From the NCBI GenBank assembly GCA_035516895.1, contig DATIZY010000144.1:1-19693 (forward strand): a stretch of 19,693 bases of DNA, given 5' to 3'. The notes beneath the pieces are model-generated. The model was not told the origin of the DNA, did no database searches, and was given only the letters and a program-made list of their open reading frames with translations. The position numbers and the translations under genes are program-made. The stretch comes from Gp7-AA10 sp035516895 (GTDB lineage: Bacteria; Acidobacteriota; Thermoanaerobaculia; Gp7-AA8). How positions within the stretch are numbered: position 1 is the first letter of the stretch; every line of letters begins with the position of its first letter. Of this stretch, positions 7,288 through 14,960 are shown in pieces.

Positions 7288-7452
7288 TCATCGCTTGCGC
7301 GCCATCAGCCATCCGACGAAGAAGAATGCCGCGCCGATGAACAGCAGCCGCACCTCGAGCTGATCGTCGCCGCGGAACAGACCGATGCTGAGGCCGATCG
7401 GCAGCAGCAGCAATCCGATCATTTGAAACAGACGCCCGGCGAGCGCAGTCAC
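7288..7452 (-). CDS. Small two-helix membrane protein of unknown function
   Basis: A 54-codon frame starting with GTG at 7452 and ending 4 nt before the hydroxyacid dehydrogenase. A good Shine-Dalgarno, CGGAG (7458-7462), lies 5 nt upstream of the GTG. An internal ATG at 7422 would give 44 residues but has no binding site. The protein has two hydrophobic stretches, MIGLLLLPIGLSIGLF (11-26) and VRLLFIGAAFFFVGWLM (34-50), separated by the charged turn RGDDQLE, and it ends ARKR. This looks like a hairpin inner-membrane protein with both ends in the cytoplasm. I do not recognise a family. Coupling to the dehydrogenase is suggested only by spacing. Confidence 0.72.
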   Translation of the reverse strand: MTALAGRLFQMIGLLLLPIGLSIGLFRGDDQLEVRLLFIGAAFFFVGWLMARKR

Positions 7453-7534
7453 TGAAACTCCGGGCGAAGTGAGGATTCAAATGACCCGCGGCGAAACCGT
7501 TTGCCTGCCGCGCCTCGGTGGATTCGGAATGGAG

Positions 7535-9526
7535 TCATCTCTCGTCGATCGCGATCGTCTCTACGCGATCGCCGCGCTCGGTCTGATCGACCACCGCATT
7601 CATGCCGTCCGTCACGCGGCCGAAAATCGTGTAGCCGCCGTCGAGGTGCGGCTGCGGCGAGTGCGTGATGAAAAACTGCGAGCCGCCAGTGTCAGGGCCG
7701 GAGAGGGCCATGCCGACCGCTCCGCGCGTGTACTTCTGCAGATTGATCTCGTCGCGGATCGCGTAGCCCGGCCCCCCTTCCATGTCGTTGCGCGGATCGC
7801 CGCCCTGGATCACGAAGTTCGGCACGACGCGCATGAAGCTCGTGTTGTCGAAGAAGCGCTGTTTCGCGAGCTGCGCGAAGTTCCACGTGGTGATCGGCGC
7901 GTCCTGCGTCAGCAGGACGATGCGGATCGGTCCGCGCGTCATGTGAATCGTCGCGGTATGCGGTTGACGCGACCACTCGACGATCTGCGCGTAATCGCTT
8001 CGGTCGACCGGCAGCGGCGTGTAGTTCGGCCGCGGCTCGTGCAGTTTTTCGGCGATGAGATCCGATGCGACGCGCCGCACGACAGGATCGTTGTCCTGCA
8101 GCAGCCCGCGCAGGAACGCTTCGCGGCCGGGGAAGTCGATCTCTGCGAGTCCGCGGATCGCGGCGAGCCGAGCGTCGTCCTGCGGATCGCGGCGCGCGCG
8201 CTCTTCGGCCGCGGTCAGCGCGGCGAGTCTGTTCACGTCGTTCGATTTCGCATCGCGATCGATGGCGTAGCCGCGCACGATGACATCGGGATCGCCGAGC
8301 GCGGCGCGAATCAGATCGAGGCTCGCGTTCACCTTCTCGTCGGGGATCGTGCTCATCGCATTCTGCCGGACGAGCGGCTCAGGATCGTTCGCGTACTGCC
8401 GGCGCAGGCGATCGGAGAGCGGCGACGCCGCTTCGAGGACGCGCACTTTCGCCCAATCGGTGAGGTTCGGCGGCAGGAGCTTCTCGTCGTCGAAGTGTTT
8501 CGCGATCGCGCCTGCGGCGAGCTCGCGCTCCCATCGCGATCCCGACGTGGCGATCTCGAGGAGCCGTTTGCGTGCGATTTCGTTCTGCACGGCGAAGTCT
8601 CCGAGCGGATCGATCGCCGATGCGCGCGTGCCGGGATCGGGATCCTCGGTCATCGCGACGACGCGCACCGCATCGTCGGTCGAGGACGCGAGCGCCGGCG
8701 TCCTGGCGACGACCCGCGCGATCGCGGCCAGCGCGTTCGTGCGAACCCACGGATGCGGATCGGCGAGGGCGCCGACGAGCACGGGCAACGACTCCGCCGC
8801 TGCGATGCCGCCGAGGGCGCGGGCGGCGTACGAGCGGGTGAGGACGTCCGGATCGTTGATCAGCAGTTGGAGCTTCGCGCGAGCCGGCGCAAACGCGCGA
8901 CGCGCGAGCGCGTACGCGGCAACTTCGTGGATGATCGGCGAAGGCGAATCGAGCGCGTTCGCGGCGATGTTCGAGGCGTCGTCGGAGCGGAAGCGAAAGA
9001 GATATTCGATCGCGCGCGCACGCACGCCTTCGCGCTGATCGGCTTCCGTGAATCGCGCGTAGGGCGCGAGCGGAAGTCTCGGCGCGAGCTTCGAAAGACC
9101 CTCGACCGCTTCGGCGGCGACATCGGCATCGTTACGATCGGCCGCGAGCTGCAGCAGCGTGTCTGTCGCTGCGACGTCGCCGACCTGACCGAGCGCGAAG
9201 GCGGCGTTCACGCGGACGCCGGGATCGCCGTCGTTTGCGAGCCCGGTGAGGTCCTGCAGCACGGCATTGCGATCGTTGACCGTGCTCGGTCCGATGCGGC
9301 CTAACGCGAGCGCGATGCGCGCGCGATGCAGCGAGTTGGGGTGGTGGACCCAGCGCTCGAAGACGGCCGGGTCGTATTCGCGGCGATCTTCGAACCGCAG
9401 GATCTGCGCTTCCTCCGCCGTGGTGAAGCCGTAGGGCTGGGGTGGCGCCGCGGGGGCGGGGGGCGGCGGCGGTGTCGCCGCCGTCGTGCAGCCGGCGACG
9501 AGCAACACAGCGAGGAGGCGGCGCAT
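7535..9526 (-). CDS. Lipoprotein with HEAT-like repeats and C-terminal cyclophilin peptidyl-prolyl isomerase
   Basis: This 663-residue protein starts with a lipoprotein signal (RRLLAVLLVAGC, lipid cysteine C13), a proline/alanine linker and a long alpha-helical region (about 40-510). The region is built of HEAT-like repeats of the pattern DPxVRxNAAxALGxxG. A complete cyclophilin domain fills about 524-663. Its catalytic arginine is R566 (FMRVVPNFVIQGGDP), with GGSQFFITHSPQPHLDG following. It would act in the periplasm at a membrane surface, isomerising proline bonds, with the repeats as a binding scaffold; the client is unknown. The start at 9526 is chosen from the signal peptide; the frame continues upstream but overlaps ccmA on the other strand. 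It is divergent from ccmA. Confidence 0.92.
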   Translation of the reverse strand: MRRLLAVLLVAGCTTAATPPPPPAPAAPPQPYGFTTAEEAQILRFEDRREYDPAVFERWVHHPNSLHRARIALALGRIGPSTVNDRNAVLQDLTGLANDGDPGVRVNAAFALGQVGDVAATDTLLQLAADRNDADVAAEAVEGLSKLAPRLPLAPYARFTEADQREGVRARAIEYLFRFRSDDASNIAANALDSPSPIIHEVAAYALARRAFAPARAKLQLLINDPDVLTRSYAARALGGIAAAESLPVLVGALADPHPWVRTNALAAIARVVARTPALASSTDDAVRVVAMTEDPDPGTRASAIDPLGDFAVQNEIARKRLLEIATSGSRWERELAAGAIAKHFDDEKLLPPNLTDWAKVRVLEAASPLSDRLRRQYANDPEPLVRQNAMSTIPDEKVNASLDLIRAALGDPDVIVRGYAIDRDAKSNDVNRLAALTAAEERARRDPQDDARLAAIRGLAEIDFPGREAFLRGLLQDNDPVVRRVASDLIAEKLHEPRPNYTPLPVDRSDYAQIVEWSRQPHTATIHMTRGPIRIVLLTQDAPITTWNFAQLAKQRFFDNTSFMRVVPNFVIQGGDPRNDMEGGPGYAIRDEINLQKYTRGAVGMALSGPDTGGSQFFITHSPQPHLDGGYTIFGRVTDGMNAVVDQTERGDRVETIAIDER

Positions 9527-9538
9527 GTGTTTGGAGTT

Positions 9539-9659
9539 TATCCTGAGCGTGGGTGGTCGGGCGGTCGGGCAGCGAAGGAATTCCCGTGCGGCCGCGATGG
9601 GCCGGTTTTGCGGAGCCGCCGCGCGACGAGAGTCCTTCGGCGCTTCGCGGCTCAGGATA
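9539..9659. repeat. Inverted TATCCTGAG / CTCAGGATA pair in the divergent intergenic region
   Basis: Between the cyclophilin lipoprotein and ccmA, TATCCTGAG (9539-9547) is matched by its exact reverse complement at 9651-9659. The right copy is part of a longer run beginning TCCTTCGGCGCTTCGCGG (from 9633) that resembles TCCTTCGCTTCGCTCAGGAT near 161-179. The 143-bp region must carry the promoters of both divergent genes, but I could not identify convincing -35/-10 pairs. The repeat is more likely a dispersed intergenic element than an operator. Confidence 0.55.
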
Positions 9660-9669
9660 GACTCAGGCA

Positions 9670-10287
9670 ATGCCGCAGGATCTGGCGATCGACGCCTCGC
9701 ATCTTTCGCGCCGCTACGGGCGGCGCTGGGCGGTCGCCGACGTGTCGTTTCAGCTTCCGCGCGGCAAGGTGATGATGCTCGCCGGCCGCAACGGTTCGGG
9801 CAAGACGACGCTGCTGCGAATCCTGTCGACCGCGATCCGTGCCGATGCCGGACGCGCCACGGTCGCCGGCTTCGACATCGCGAAACAGAAAGAGGAAGTG
9901 CGGCTGCACAGCGCGCTGCTGTCGCATTACACGTATCTCTACGAATCGCTGACGGCGCGCGAGAACCTGTCGCTCGTCTCGCGCGACACCGATGCGGTGC
10001 TGCGGCGCGTTGGGATGCTCGGCCGTGCCGACGATCCGGTGTCGACGTTCTCCGCCGGCATGCGCAAGCGCGTCTCGTTCGCGCGGGTGCTGCTGCAGAA
10101 ACCGTCGATCGTCTTTCTCGACGAGCCGTTCGGGCAGCTCGACCCGGAAGGCTTCGCACTCGTGGAGGATGTCGTCGCGGAGCTGAAATCGTCGGACGCG
10201 ACGGTCATCATCGCCACGCATCAGGTCGACCGCGTCGCGCGCTTCGCCGATGTGCAGATCGGACTGGAGAACGGCCGCATCGCATGA
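9670..10287 (+). CDS. ccmA: Haem exporter ATP-binding subunit CcmA
   Basis: A 205-residue ABC ATPase, the usual CcmA length. Walker A is GRNGSGKTT (39-47), the signature is FSAGMRKR (127-134), Walker B with the catalytic glutamate is IVFLDEP (D151, E152) and the switch histidine is H184. CcmA works with CcmB and CcmC-D to release haem-loaded CcmE, using ATP on the cytoplasmic side. Identification rests on the ABC motifs together with ccmB directly behind it (ATGA overlap) and the rest of the ccm set close by. The ATG at 9670 has only a weak AGG just upstream. It starts a two-gene unit separated from ccmC by two opposite-strand genes. Confidence 0.93.
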   Translation: MPQDLAIDASHLSRRYGRRWAVADVSFQLPRGKVMMLAGRNGSGKTTLLRILSTAIRADAGRATVAGFDIAKQKEEVRLHSALLSHYTYLYESLTARENLSLVSRDTDAVLRRVGMLGRADDPVSTFSAGMRKRVSFARVLLQKPSIVFLDEPFGQLDPEGFALVEDVVAELKSSDATVIIATHQVDRVARFADVQIGLENGRIA

Positions 10288-10940
10288 TCAGCGCATTTCG
10301 AAAGGAGCTGCTGCTGCAGTGGCGCACGCGCGCGCAGGCGGTCGCTGTCTTCGTGTTCGGCGCGACGGCGCTCCTGCTGTTCAGCTTCGCGATCGGTCCG
10401 AGCGCCGGCCTTTTACGCCAATACGCCGCCGGATTCCTGTGGCTGGGACTTCTGCTGTCGTCGACCCTCACGCTCAGCGAAGCGTTTCACGCGGAGATGG
10501 AGAATCACGCGCTCGAAGGACTGCTGCTGCTTCCGGTGAGTCCCCGCGTTTTGTATTACGGCAAAGCGCTCGCGAACACGATGCAGCTCGTGCTCCTCGG
10601 CATCTGTCTCGTGCCGGTGATGGTTGTGCTGTACGACGCCGGCACGACGCGCCTCCTGACCGTGCTTCTCGTGATCGTTCTCGGATCGGCGGGCATCTCG
10701 GCGCCCGGCACGCTCTACTCGGCGATGACGTCGCAGGCGCGTGCGAAGCAGACGCTCCTTCCGCTGCTGCTGTTCCCGCTGATCGTTCCGGTGCTTCTCG
10801 CCTCCGTCAAAGCGACGTCGCTCGCGATCCTCGGCGATCCGATGCAGCAGGGGAGATCGTGGGTCTTTCTGCTCCTCTGCTTCGACGGCATCTACTGGAG
10901 CCTCTGCGGCCTGCTGTTCGACCGCGTCGTCGAAGATTAG
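10284..10940 (+). CDS. ccmB: Haem exporter membrane subunit CcmB
   Basis: A 218-residue integral membrane protein with about six hydrophobic helices, matching the size and shape of CcmB, the permease partner of CcmA. Family features include the N-terminal FRKELLLQWRTR and the segment EMENHALEGLLLLPVSPRVLYYGK, which resembles the conserved EFRxGxLExLLLsP type loop. The start overlaps the ccmA stop as ATGA (10284-10287), so translation is coupled. Its own stop overlaps by 4 bp, tail to tail, the stop of the minus-strand TonB-domain gene. No ccmC follows on this strand until 13529, so ccmAB must end transcription here or read antisense through two genes. Confidence 0.92.
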   Translation: MISAFRKELLLQWRTRAQAVAVFVFGATALLLFSFAIGPSAGLLRQYAAGFLWLGLLLSSTLTLSEAFHAEMENHALEGLLLLPVSPRVLYYGKALANTMQLVLLGICLVPVMVVLYDAGTTRLLTVLLVIVLGSAGISAPGTLYSAMTSQARAKQTLLPLLLFPLIVPVLLASVKATSLAILGDPMQQGRSWVFLLLCFDGIYWSLCGLLFDRVVED

Positions 10941-11881
10941 TCGGTCGCGATCGACTGCGCGCCCGGCTCGCGCTTGCGGCTCTTCTCCGATCCGAACAAG
11001 ACGCCGGTTTCGATCTCCACCGGTTCGCCGTTGACGAGATACGGTTTGAACCTCCACTGCAGCAGCGCGTCGATGACGATGCCCGCCTGACTGCGGAACG
11101 CGCTGATGACGTGCACGTGCTCCACCTTGCCGTTCTTGCCGATGATCACGCGCACGGGAATCGGGTTGTACTTCGTGTCGGTCAGCACGGGATCGACCTT
11201 GTAGATGAGATTCTCGGCGCGCGCGTAGTTCGGTACGCAGCGGGGAGCATCCGTTTCCGCAAATTTGATTTGTGTCAGGCCCCCGCGCAGCTGCTCCAAG
11301 AGTCCGGTGTCGCGGCTGGTGAAAACGAACTGCACCTCGTGACAGCGCACCTCGGTCGAGAGAACGGACCAGTGCAGGCCCGCGACAGGCGATGTGTAGT
11401 CGTACCGCACGAACGTGCGCTCTCCGGCCTTGAGCTCCGGCGGCACATCCTCGAGTTTGTAGAACGACGGCAAGTGCTCGCGCGCGTACTTCGCGTCGCC
11501 CGGCGTGAGAGCGAAGAGCTCATCCTGTGCCGTAATGAGAATGCTGCCGCGGTCCTTCAGCTCCAGCTCTGCGAGAACGTATTTGCCGGTCTCCGAGGGC
11601 GGAGGGCCGTCGAATTGCTTGACGAAGGCGTCGGGAAACGCGTACTCGATTCCGAAGTATCGATTTTCGTAAACATTCTTGTGTACATTTCCTTCCTCCG
11701 GTACTGCGGTCTTCGTATCGCTCGACTTCGGGAGCGCGCCGGGAAGGAGGATGGTGTTCGCCGGCAGAGGCTTCAGCGTCTTCACTTGATTCGGATCGTT
11801 TTGCGGCGCGGACGGCGCGAAGTCGCCCTGCGCGAACAGCGGCGATGCTGCGGTGAGGAGAACGAGCAAGAACGCACGCAT
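10937..11881 (-). CDS. Secreted protein with C-terminal TonB-like domain
   Basis: A 314-residue protein with a clear signal peptide (RAFLLVLLTAASPLFAQ, cleavage near residue 18). A central domain follows (about 70-210) beginning ENRYFGIEYAFPDAF, then a C-terminal segment (about 240-296) with the TonB/energy-transducer pattern VRVIIGKNGKVEHVHVIS...ALLQWRFKPYLVNGEPV. After signal cleavage there is no membrane anchor, so it is not a normal TonB. Two cysteines (C180, C215) could form a disulfide. GGAGG (11886-11890) lies 4 nt before the ATG at 11881 and fixes the start; the frame is open further upstream. It follows the di-haem oxidoreductase gene on the same strand after a strong palindrome. Function unknown; a surface or periplasmic partner is a guess. 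Confidence 0.82.
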   Translation of the reverse strand: MRAFLLVLLTAASPLFAQGDFAPSAPQNDPNQVKTLKPLPANTILLPGALPKSSDTKTAVPEEGNVHKNVYENRYFGIEYAFPDAFVKQFDGPPPSETGKYVLAELELKDRGSILITAQDELFALTPGDAKYAREHLPSFYKLEDVPPELKAGERTFVRYDYTSPVAGLHWSVLSTEVRCHEVQFVFTSRDTGLLEQLRGGLTQIKFAETDAPRCVPNYARAENLIYKVDPVLTDTKYNPIPVRVIIGKNGKVEHVHVISAFRSQAGIVIDALLQWRFKPYLVNGEPVEIETGVLFGSEKSRKREPGAQSIATD

Positions 11882-11899
11882 GGAGCCTCCAGGAAATGC

Positions 11900-11921
11900 G
11901 GGGCCGGCTCGAGCCGGCCCC
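11900..11921. repeat. Perfect 22-bp palindrome, candidate terminator or REP element
   Basis: The half-site GGGGCCGGCTC is followed immediately by its exact reverse complement, giving a loop-less 22-bp palindrome. It lies 9 nt downstream of the di-haem oxidoreductase stop and 18 nt upstream of the TonB-domain gene start, both on the minus strand. A run of T residues does not follow, so a classical intrinsic terminator is not supported. Read on the minus strand it is preceded by GTGTGTG, as is a related palindrome inside ccmI (18167). Confidence 0.8.
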
Positions 11922-11930
11922 ACACACGAA

Positions 11931-13322
11931 TCAGAGCGATCGTAAGAAGTTGAGGACGTCCTGCTTCTGCGAGGACGATAACGTGTTGAAGTTGCTGATG
12001 ACCGCATTGGCCTCCGAACCGCTCGACGCGTGCTGGCTGATGGCGGTGAGCAGGTTGGTCGTACGGCCGTCGTGCAGGAAGAAGATGCGCTGACCGAGGC
12101 CCCAGAGAGGGGAGGATCGGAATTCGTCGCCGCCCGCGCCGCCCTGCGAAACATTGTCGGCGAGACCGTTGCCCATGTGATGGACGAGCAGATCGCTGTA
12201 CAGATTCGCAGTCGCGTTGCTGAGGCTCGAGGTGAACGACGACGCGGATGTCGTCAACGACGGCGTGTGGCACTGCGAGCAGCCGACGGCTGCGAACAGC
12301 GATCGCCCGTTGTTGATCGACGACGATCCGCCGGGCGTCGTTGTGCTCGGCGTCGGCGGAGCGAGGAGGCGCATGAACATCGCGAACCCGACGGTGTCGC
12401 TCAGCGTACCGGTGGCGGTGGTGTTGAAGTTCGTGTGATCTTCAGGAGTCGGGTTCGGCCGGCACGCGGCTGGCAGACCCGTTGTGCCATCTTCGCCGGG
12501 CAGAGGACGTTCCTGCGTGAACAGCTCGTTGGAGACGCCCTGTTCGACGTTGTAGGCCTCACCGGCGAAGATTTCCAGCGACTTGTTCTGCGCCTTCCAG
12601 CCGAAGCGGCTGATGGTGCCGTCGTTGCCGTTGTGGTTGAAGTGACCGCTGACGCCGAGCCGGTTGTTGTCGTTGGCGCGCGCGTTGGTCTGCAGCGTGG
12701 CGTCGTCGATGTTCTCGATCAGTCCCGCGCCGAACAGCGGCGTCGGCATGCGGAAGATGATGTTCCCGGTCGCCTGCGCCTGGCTAAAACTCGGCTGCGG
12801 AAGAATCGATGCCGTGCAGCCGGAGGGCGAATCGCTGCGGCCGACGATCGTGAAGAGATCTTCGACGCCGCCGTTCGGGTTGTTCGTATCGGGGTTGCCG
12901 TTGTTGTCGAAGAAGAACGGGAATCGCGCTTCGCGGACCGGACCGTTGCGCGTGATGAACGATGGAACCGTGTTCCGCGCGCCGTCGGCCGCTCCGTCGC
13001 CGATCTGCGGATTGACCGCCGGAGCGGATCCGCCGACCGCAGGCTGCGCGTGACACGATGCACAGCTGCGCGAGTTGAAGCGGGGACCGAGGCCGACGCC
13101 TTCTTCGCCGGCGAGGGTGCCTGCGACGGAGTCAACCTCTTGAAATCTGTCCTGGCCGTCGTTGAAGAAGTCGAGAATGGTCACCGGAATGTTCGCCGCG
13201 ACCGAACTCAGCGGCCCGCCTGCCGCCGCCCCCCCGCCGCGCACTCCCGGATCGGTCTGACCGAACAACGAAACAGAAAGCAGAGTGATCAATATGAAGA
13301 TAGGGGCTGCCCGCTGGGTCAT
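11931..13322 (-). CDS. Di-haem oxidoreductase / putative peroxidase (DUF1111-type c-type cytochrome)
   Basis: A 463-residue secreted protein with signal peptide (APIFILITLLSVSLFGQ) and two CxxCH haem c sites, CASCH (87-91) and CSQCH (348-352). Segments ISRFGWKAQ, LLVHHMGNGLAD and EFRSSPLWGLGQRIFFLHDGRT are characteristic of the di-haem oxidoreductase (DHOR/DUF1111) family, some of which are linked to peroxidase-like chemistry; the substrate is unknown. It would act in the periplasm and depends on haem ligation by the Ccm system encoded on both sides of it. The start at 13322 is set by the strong AAGGAGGA 5 nt upstream; the open frame extends 55 codons further without a signal-like N-terminus. 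It is divergent from ccmC. Confidence 0.93.
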   Translation of the reverse strand: MTQRAAPIFILITLLSVSLFGQTDPGVRGGGAAAGGPLSSVAANIPVTILDFFNDGQDRFQEVDSVAGTLAGEEGVGLGPRFNSRSCASCHAQPAVGGSAPAVNPQIGDGAADGARNTVPSFITRNGPVREARFPFFFDNNGNPDTNNPNGGVEDLFTIVGRSDSPSGCTASILPQPSFSQAQATGNIIFRMPTPLFGAGLIENIDDATLQTNARANDNNRLGVSGHFNHNGNDGTISRFGWKAQNKSLEIFAGEAYNVEQGVSNELFTQERPLPGEDGTTGLPAACRPNPTPEDHTNFNTTATGTLSDTVGFAMFMRLLAPPTPSTTTPGGSSSINNGRSLFAAVGCSQCHTPSLTTSASSFTSSLSNATANLYSDLLVHHMGNGLADNVSQGGAGGDEFRSSPLWGLGQRIFFLHDGRTTNLLTAISQHASSGSEANAVISNFNTLSSSQKQDVLNFLRSL

Positions 13323-13528
13323 CTGTTTCCTCCTTGAGGTTGAGAAAGAGAGTAAGAAGATGGTGATGGTCGACGCGGCCATCACCGATTGATGCCGGGC
13401 GAACAGATGAGACCGACTTGTGTTTGGGATTAGGATATGGAAAAAAATAAAGAAGGCAAGAAGCAGAAACGGAAGGCCGTCGGACACCCGGCGGCTGCCC
13501 GGAGTCCTATACTGAGGAGCCGCGTGCG
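13323..13528. promoter_or_regulatory. Divergent intergenic region between di-haem oxidoreductase and ccmC
   Basis: This 206-bp region separates two outward-reading genes and contains the only notably A-rich run near the locus (13439-13455, AAAAAAATAAAGAAGG-like). It must hold promoters for ccmCDEFGHI and for the oxidoreductase. I could not assign a -35/-10 pair with confidence. GAGGAG about 9 nt before the ccmC ATG is a plausible ribosome binding site. Confidence 0.5.
13328..13335 (-). promoter_or_regulatory. Strong Shine-Dalgarno AAGGAGGA of the di-haem oxidoreductase
   Basis: Read on the minus strand, AAGGAGGA lies 5 nt before the ATG at 13322. It decides that start against the longer open frame reaching 13487. 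It is the best ribosome binding site in the window. Confidence 0.8.
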
Positions 13529-14407
13529 ATGACCTCTCAACCCTCTCGAGCGGCGCGGGCGCTGCTGGCCGTCGCGATCATCGGCGGCGCAGCGGCGGTC
13601 GCGCTTTCGCTCTATGCCGACGCCGCGCTGCACGGCGGCCACAAAGTCGGAGGCGTCTGGCTGCCGTTCTCCGCCGCGTGCCTGGCGATCCTCGCCAGCG
13701 CGCTGTTCATGCTCGTCGGTGAGTCGTTTCCCGCCGCGCCGCCGTTCATCCTCGCCGGCGCTGTCGCCTGTCTCGCGGCCGGCTCGTACCTCGGCCTGTT
13801 CGTCGCGCCGCCGGAGCACTTCATGGGCGAAGTGCAGCGAATCATGTACGTGCATGTGCCGACTGCCTGGAGCGCGCTGCTCGCGCTGACGTTCGCCTTC
13901 GGCTGCGCGATCGTGTCGCTCTTCACCGGCGAGTGGAAATGGGACGCGAAGCTCGAGGCCGGCGTCGAAGTCGGCGTGCTGCTCGGATTCCTCCTCTGCT
14001 GTCAGGGTGCGATCTGGGCGAAGCCGACCTGGGGCGTCTGGTGGGACTGGGACCCGCGGCTGACGACCACCGCGGTTCTCGTCTGCGCGTTCCTCGGAAT
14101 CCTCGCGCTTCGTCACTTTGTTGACGACCCCGTGAAACGCGCCACGTGGTCCGCGGTGGCAACAATCATCGCCTATGTCGACGTGCCGATCGTCTACTAC
14201 TCGGTGCGTTGGTGGAACTCGCTTCATCAGATGCAGTCGAGTCCGGAGACCGTCTCTCCACAGTTCTATCTTCCCCTTCGCCTGAACGCGTTCGGCGTGC
14301 TCTTCCTGATGACGGGATTCATCATTCTGCGATCGCGGATCGCCGCGGCGCGGATCGCAACGGAGCTCGCCCCGCCGCCGCCCGAATTCCTTGGGGAGCT
14401 CGCATGA
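13529..14407 (+). CDS. ccmC: Haem-handling membrane protein CcmC
   Basis: A 292-residue polytopic membrane protein of the haem-handling family. It carries the tryptophan-rich WWD signature WGVWWDWDPR (168-177) and the two flanking haem-ligand histidines H109 (MYVHVP) and H233 (WWNSLHQ). CcmC binds haem at the periplasmic face and loads it covalently onto CcmE. The H109 position is about 50 residues later than in the E. coli protein because of an N-terminal extension. Three hydrophobic helices (about 10-30, 44-63, 70-92) precede the first conserved histidine instead of one. The ATG at 13529 has GAGGAG 9 nt upstream. Its stop overlaps the ccmD start as ATGA. Confidence 0.95.
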   Translation: MTSQPSRAARALLAVAIIGGAAAVALSLYADAALHGGHKVGGVWLPFSAACLAILASALFMLVGESFPAAPPFILAGAVACLAAGSYLGLFVAPPEHFMGEVQRIMYVHVPTAWSALLALTFAFGCAIVSLFTGEWKWDAKLEAGVEVGVLLGFLLCCQGAIWAKPTWGVWWDWDPRLTTTAVLVCAFLGILALRHFVDDPVKRATWSAVATIIAYVDVPIVYYSVRWWNSLHQMQSSPETVSPQFYLPLRLNAFGVLFLMTGFIILRSRIAAARIATELAPPPPEFLGELA

Positions 14408-14523
14408 CCGGCGGCTATGTCACGGGCGGCTGGTCGTTCGTCTGGGCGGCGTACGGCTGGACCGCGCTCGTCCTCGCGACCTACGGCCTCTCACTCATCC
14501 TTCGGATCAGAAAAATACGATGA
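14404..14523 (+). CDS. ccmD: Small membrane protein CcmD
   Basis: A 39-residue protein with one membrane helix (about 11-33, FVWAAYGWTALVLATYGLSL) and a basic tail ending LRIRKIR. It sits exactly where CcmD belongs, between ccmC and ccmE, with ATGA overlaps at both ends. CcmD helps free holo-CcmE from the CcmABC complex. CcmD sequences are poorly conserved, so the call rests on position, size, the single helix, the aromatic YGW..YG motif and the basic C-terminus. Confidence 0.9.
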   Translation: MTGGYVTGGWSFVWAAYGWTALVLATYGLSLILRIRKIR

Positions 14524-14960
14524 AGCGTTCTCGTCTGTTTCTCATTCTCTCGCTTGCGGTTGCCGCCATCGCGTTCGGGGTCATCGCGACCACCGGAATC
14601 AGCCGAAATCTGGTCTACTACTGGTCGCCGACGGACATCACACATGCTGGTGACAAAGCATACGGGGCAACGATTCGCCTCGGTGGTCAAGTAGCACCAG
14701 GCTCAATTCGGATGGGAAACGGCTCGCTGCTCGACTTCGACGTCACCGACCACCAGCACCTGATTCACGTGCGGTCGAACGGCGTTCCGCCGCAGATGTT
14801 CCGCGAAGGAATCGGCGTGGTGGTCGAAGGAACGATGGTCCGCGGCGGCTATTTCCAGAGCGATCGCCTGATGGTGTCGCACAACAACGAATACCGTGCG
14901 CCGAAACCGGGCGAGGCCATCAACGCGAAACAGCTGATCAAGACCACGAAGGGACTGTAA
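14520..14960 (+). CDS. ccmE: Periplasmic haem chaperone CcmE
   Basis: A 146-residue protein with an N-terminal membrane anchor (about 7-26) and a beta-barrel periplasmic domain. The covalent haem-binding histidine is H121 in VSHNNEY, with the partner tyrosine Y125, the standard HxxxY arrangement. Other family features are GGQVAPGS and FREGIGVVVEG. It receives haem from CcmC and passes it to CcmF. The start overlaps the ccmD stop (ATGA). Codons around 14635-14705 are less GC-biased than the neighbours (ACA, CAT, GCA, TCA), which is a mild oddity. The following gene does not overlap; a repeat array lies between. Confidence 0.95.
   Translation: MKRSRLFLILSLAVAAIAFGVIATTGISRNLVYYWSPTDITHAGDKAYGATIRLGGQVAPGSIRMGNGSLLDFDVTDHQHLIHVRSNGVPPQMFREGIGVVVEGTMVRGGYFQSDRLMVSHNNEYRAPKPGEAINAKQLIKTTKGL

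Noticed and set aside
7469..9304. 611-codon plus-strand open frame
   Set aside because: Antisense to the HEAT-cyclophilin gene; Arg/Asp/Val-rich translation with no recognisable domain, as expected from GC-rich codon bias.
9527..10159. N-terminal extension of the cyclophilin lipoprotein
   Set aside because: The upstream frame is antisense to ccmA, and the lipobox signal right after the ATG at 9526 marks the natural start.
11900..11921. Classical rho-independent terminator
   Set aside because: The palindrome has no loop and no following T-run on either strand.
10250..11953. 567-codon plus-strand open frame over ccmB and the TonB-domain gene
   Set aside because: Out of frame with ccmB and antisense to the next gene; arginine-rich shadow.
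13323..13487. 55-codon extension of the di-haem oxidoreductase
   Set aside because: The ATG at 13322 has a strong Shine-Dalgarno and is followed directly by a signal peptide.
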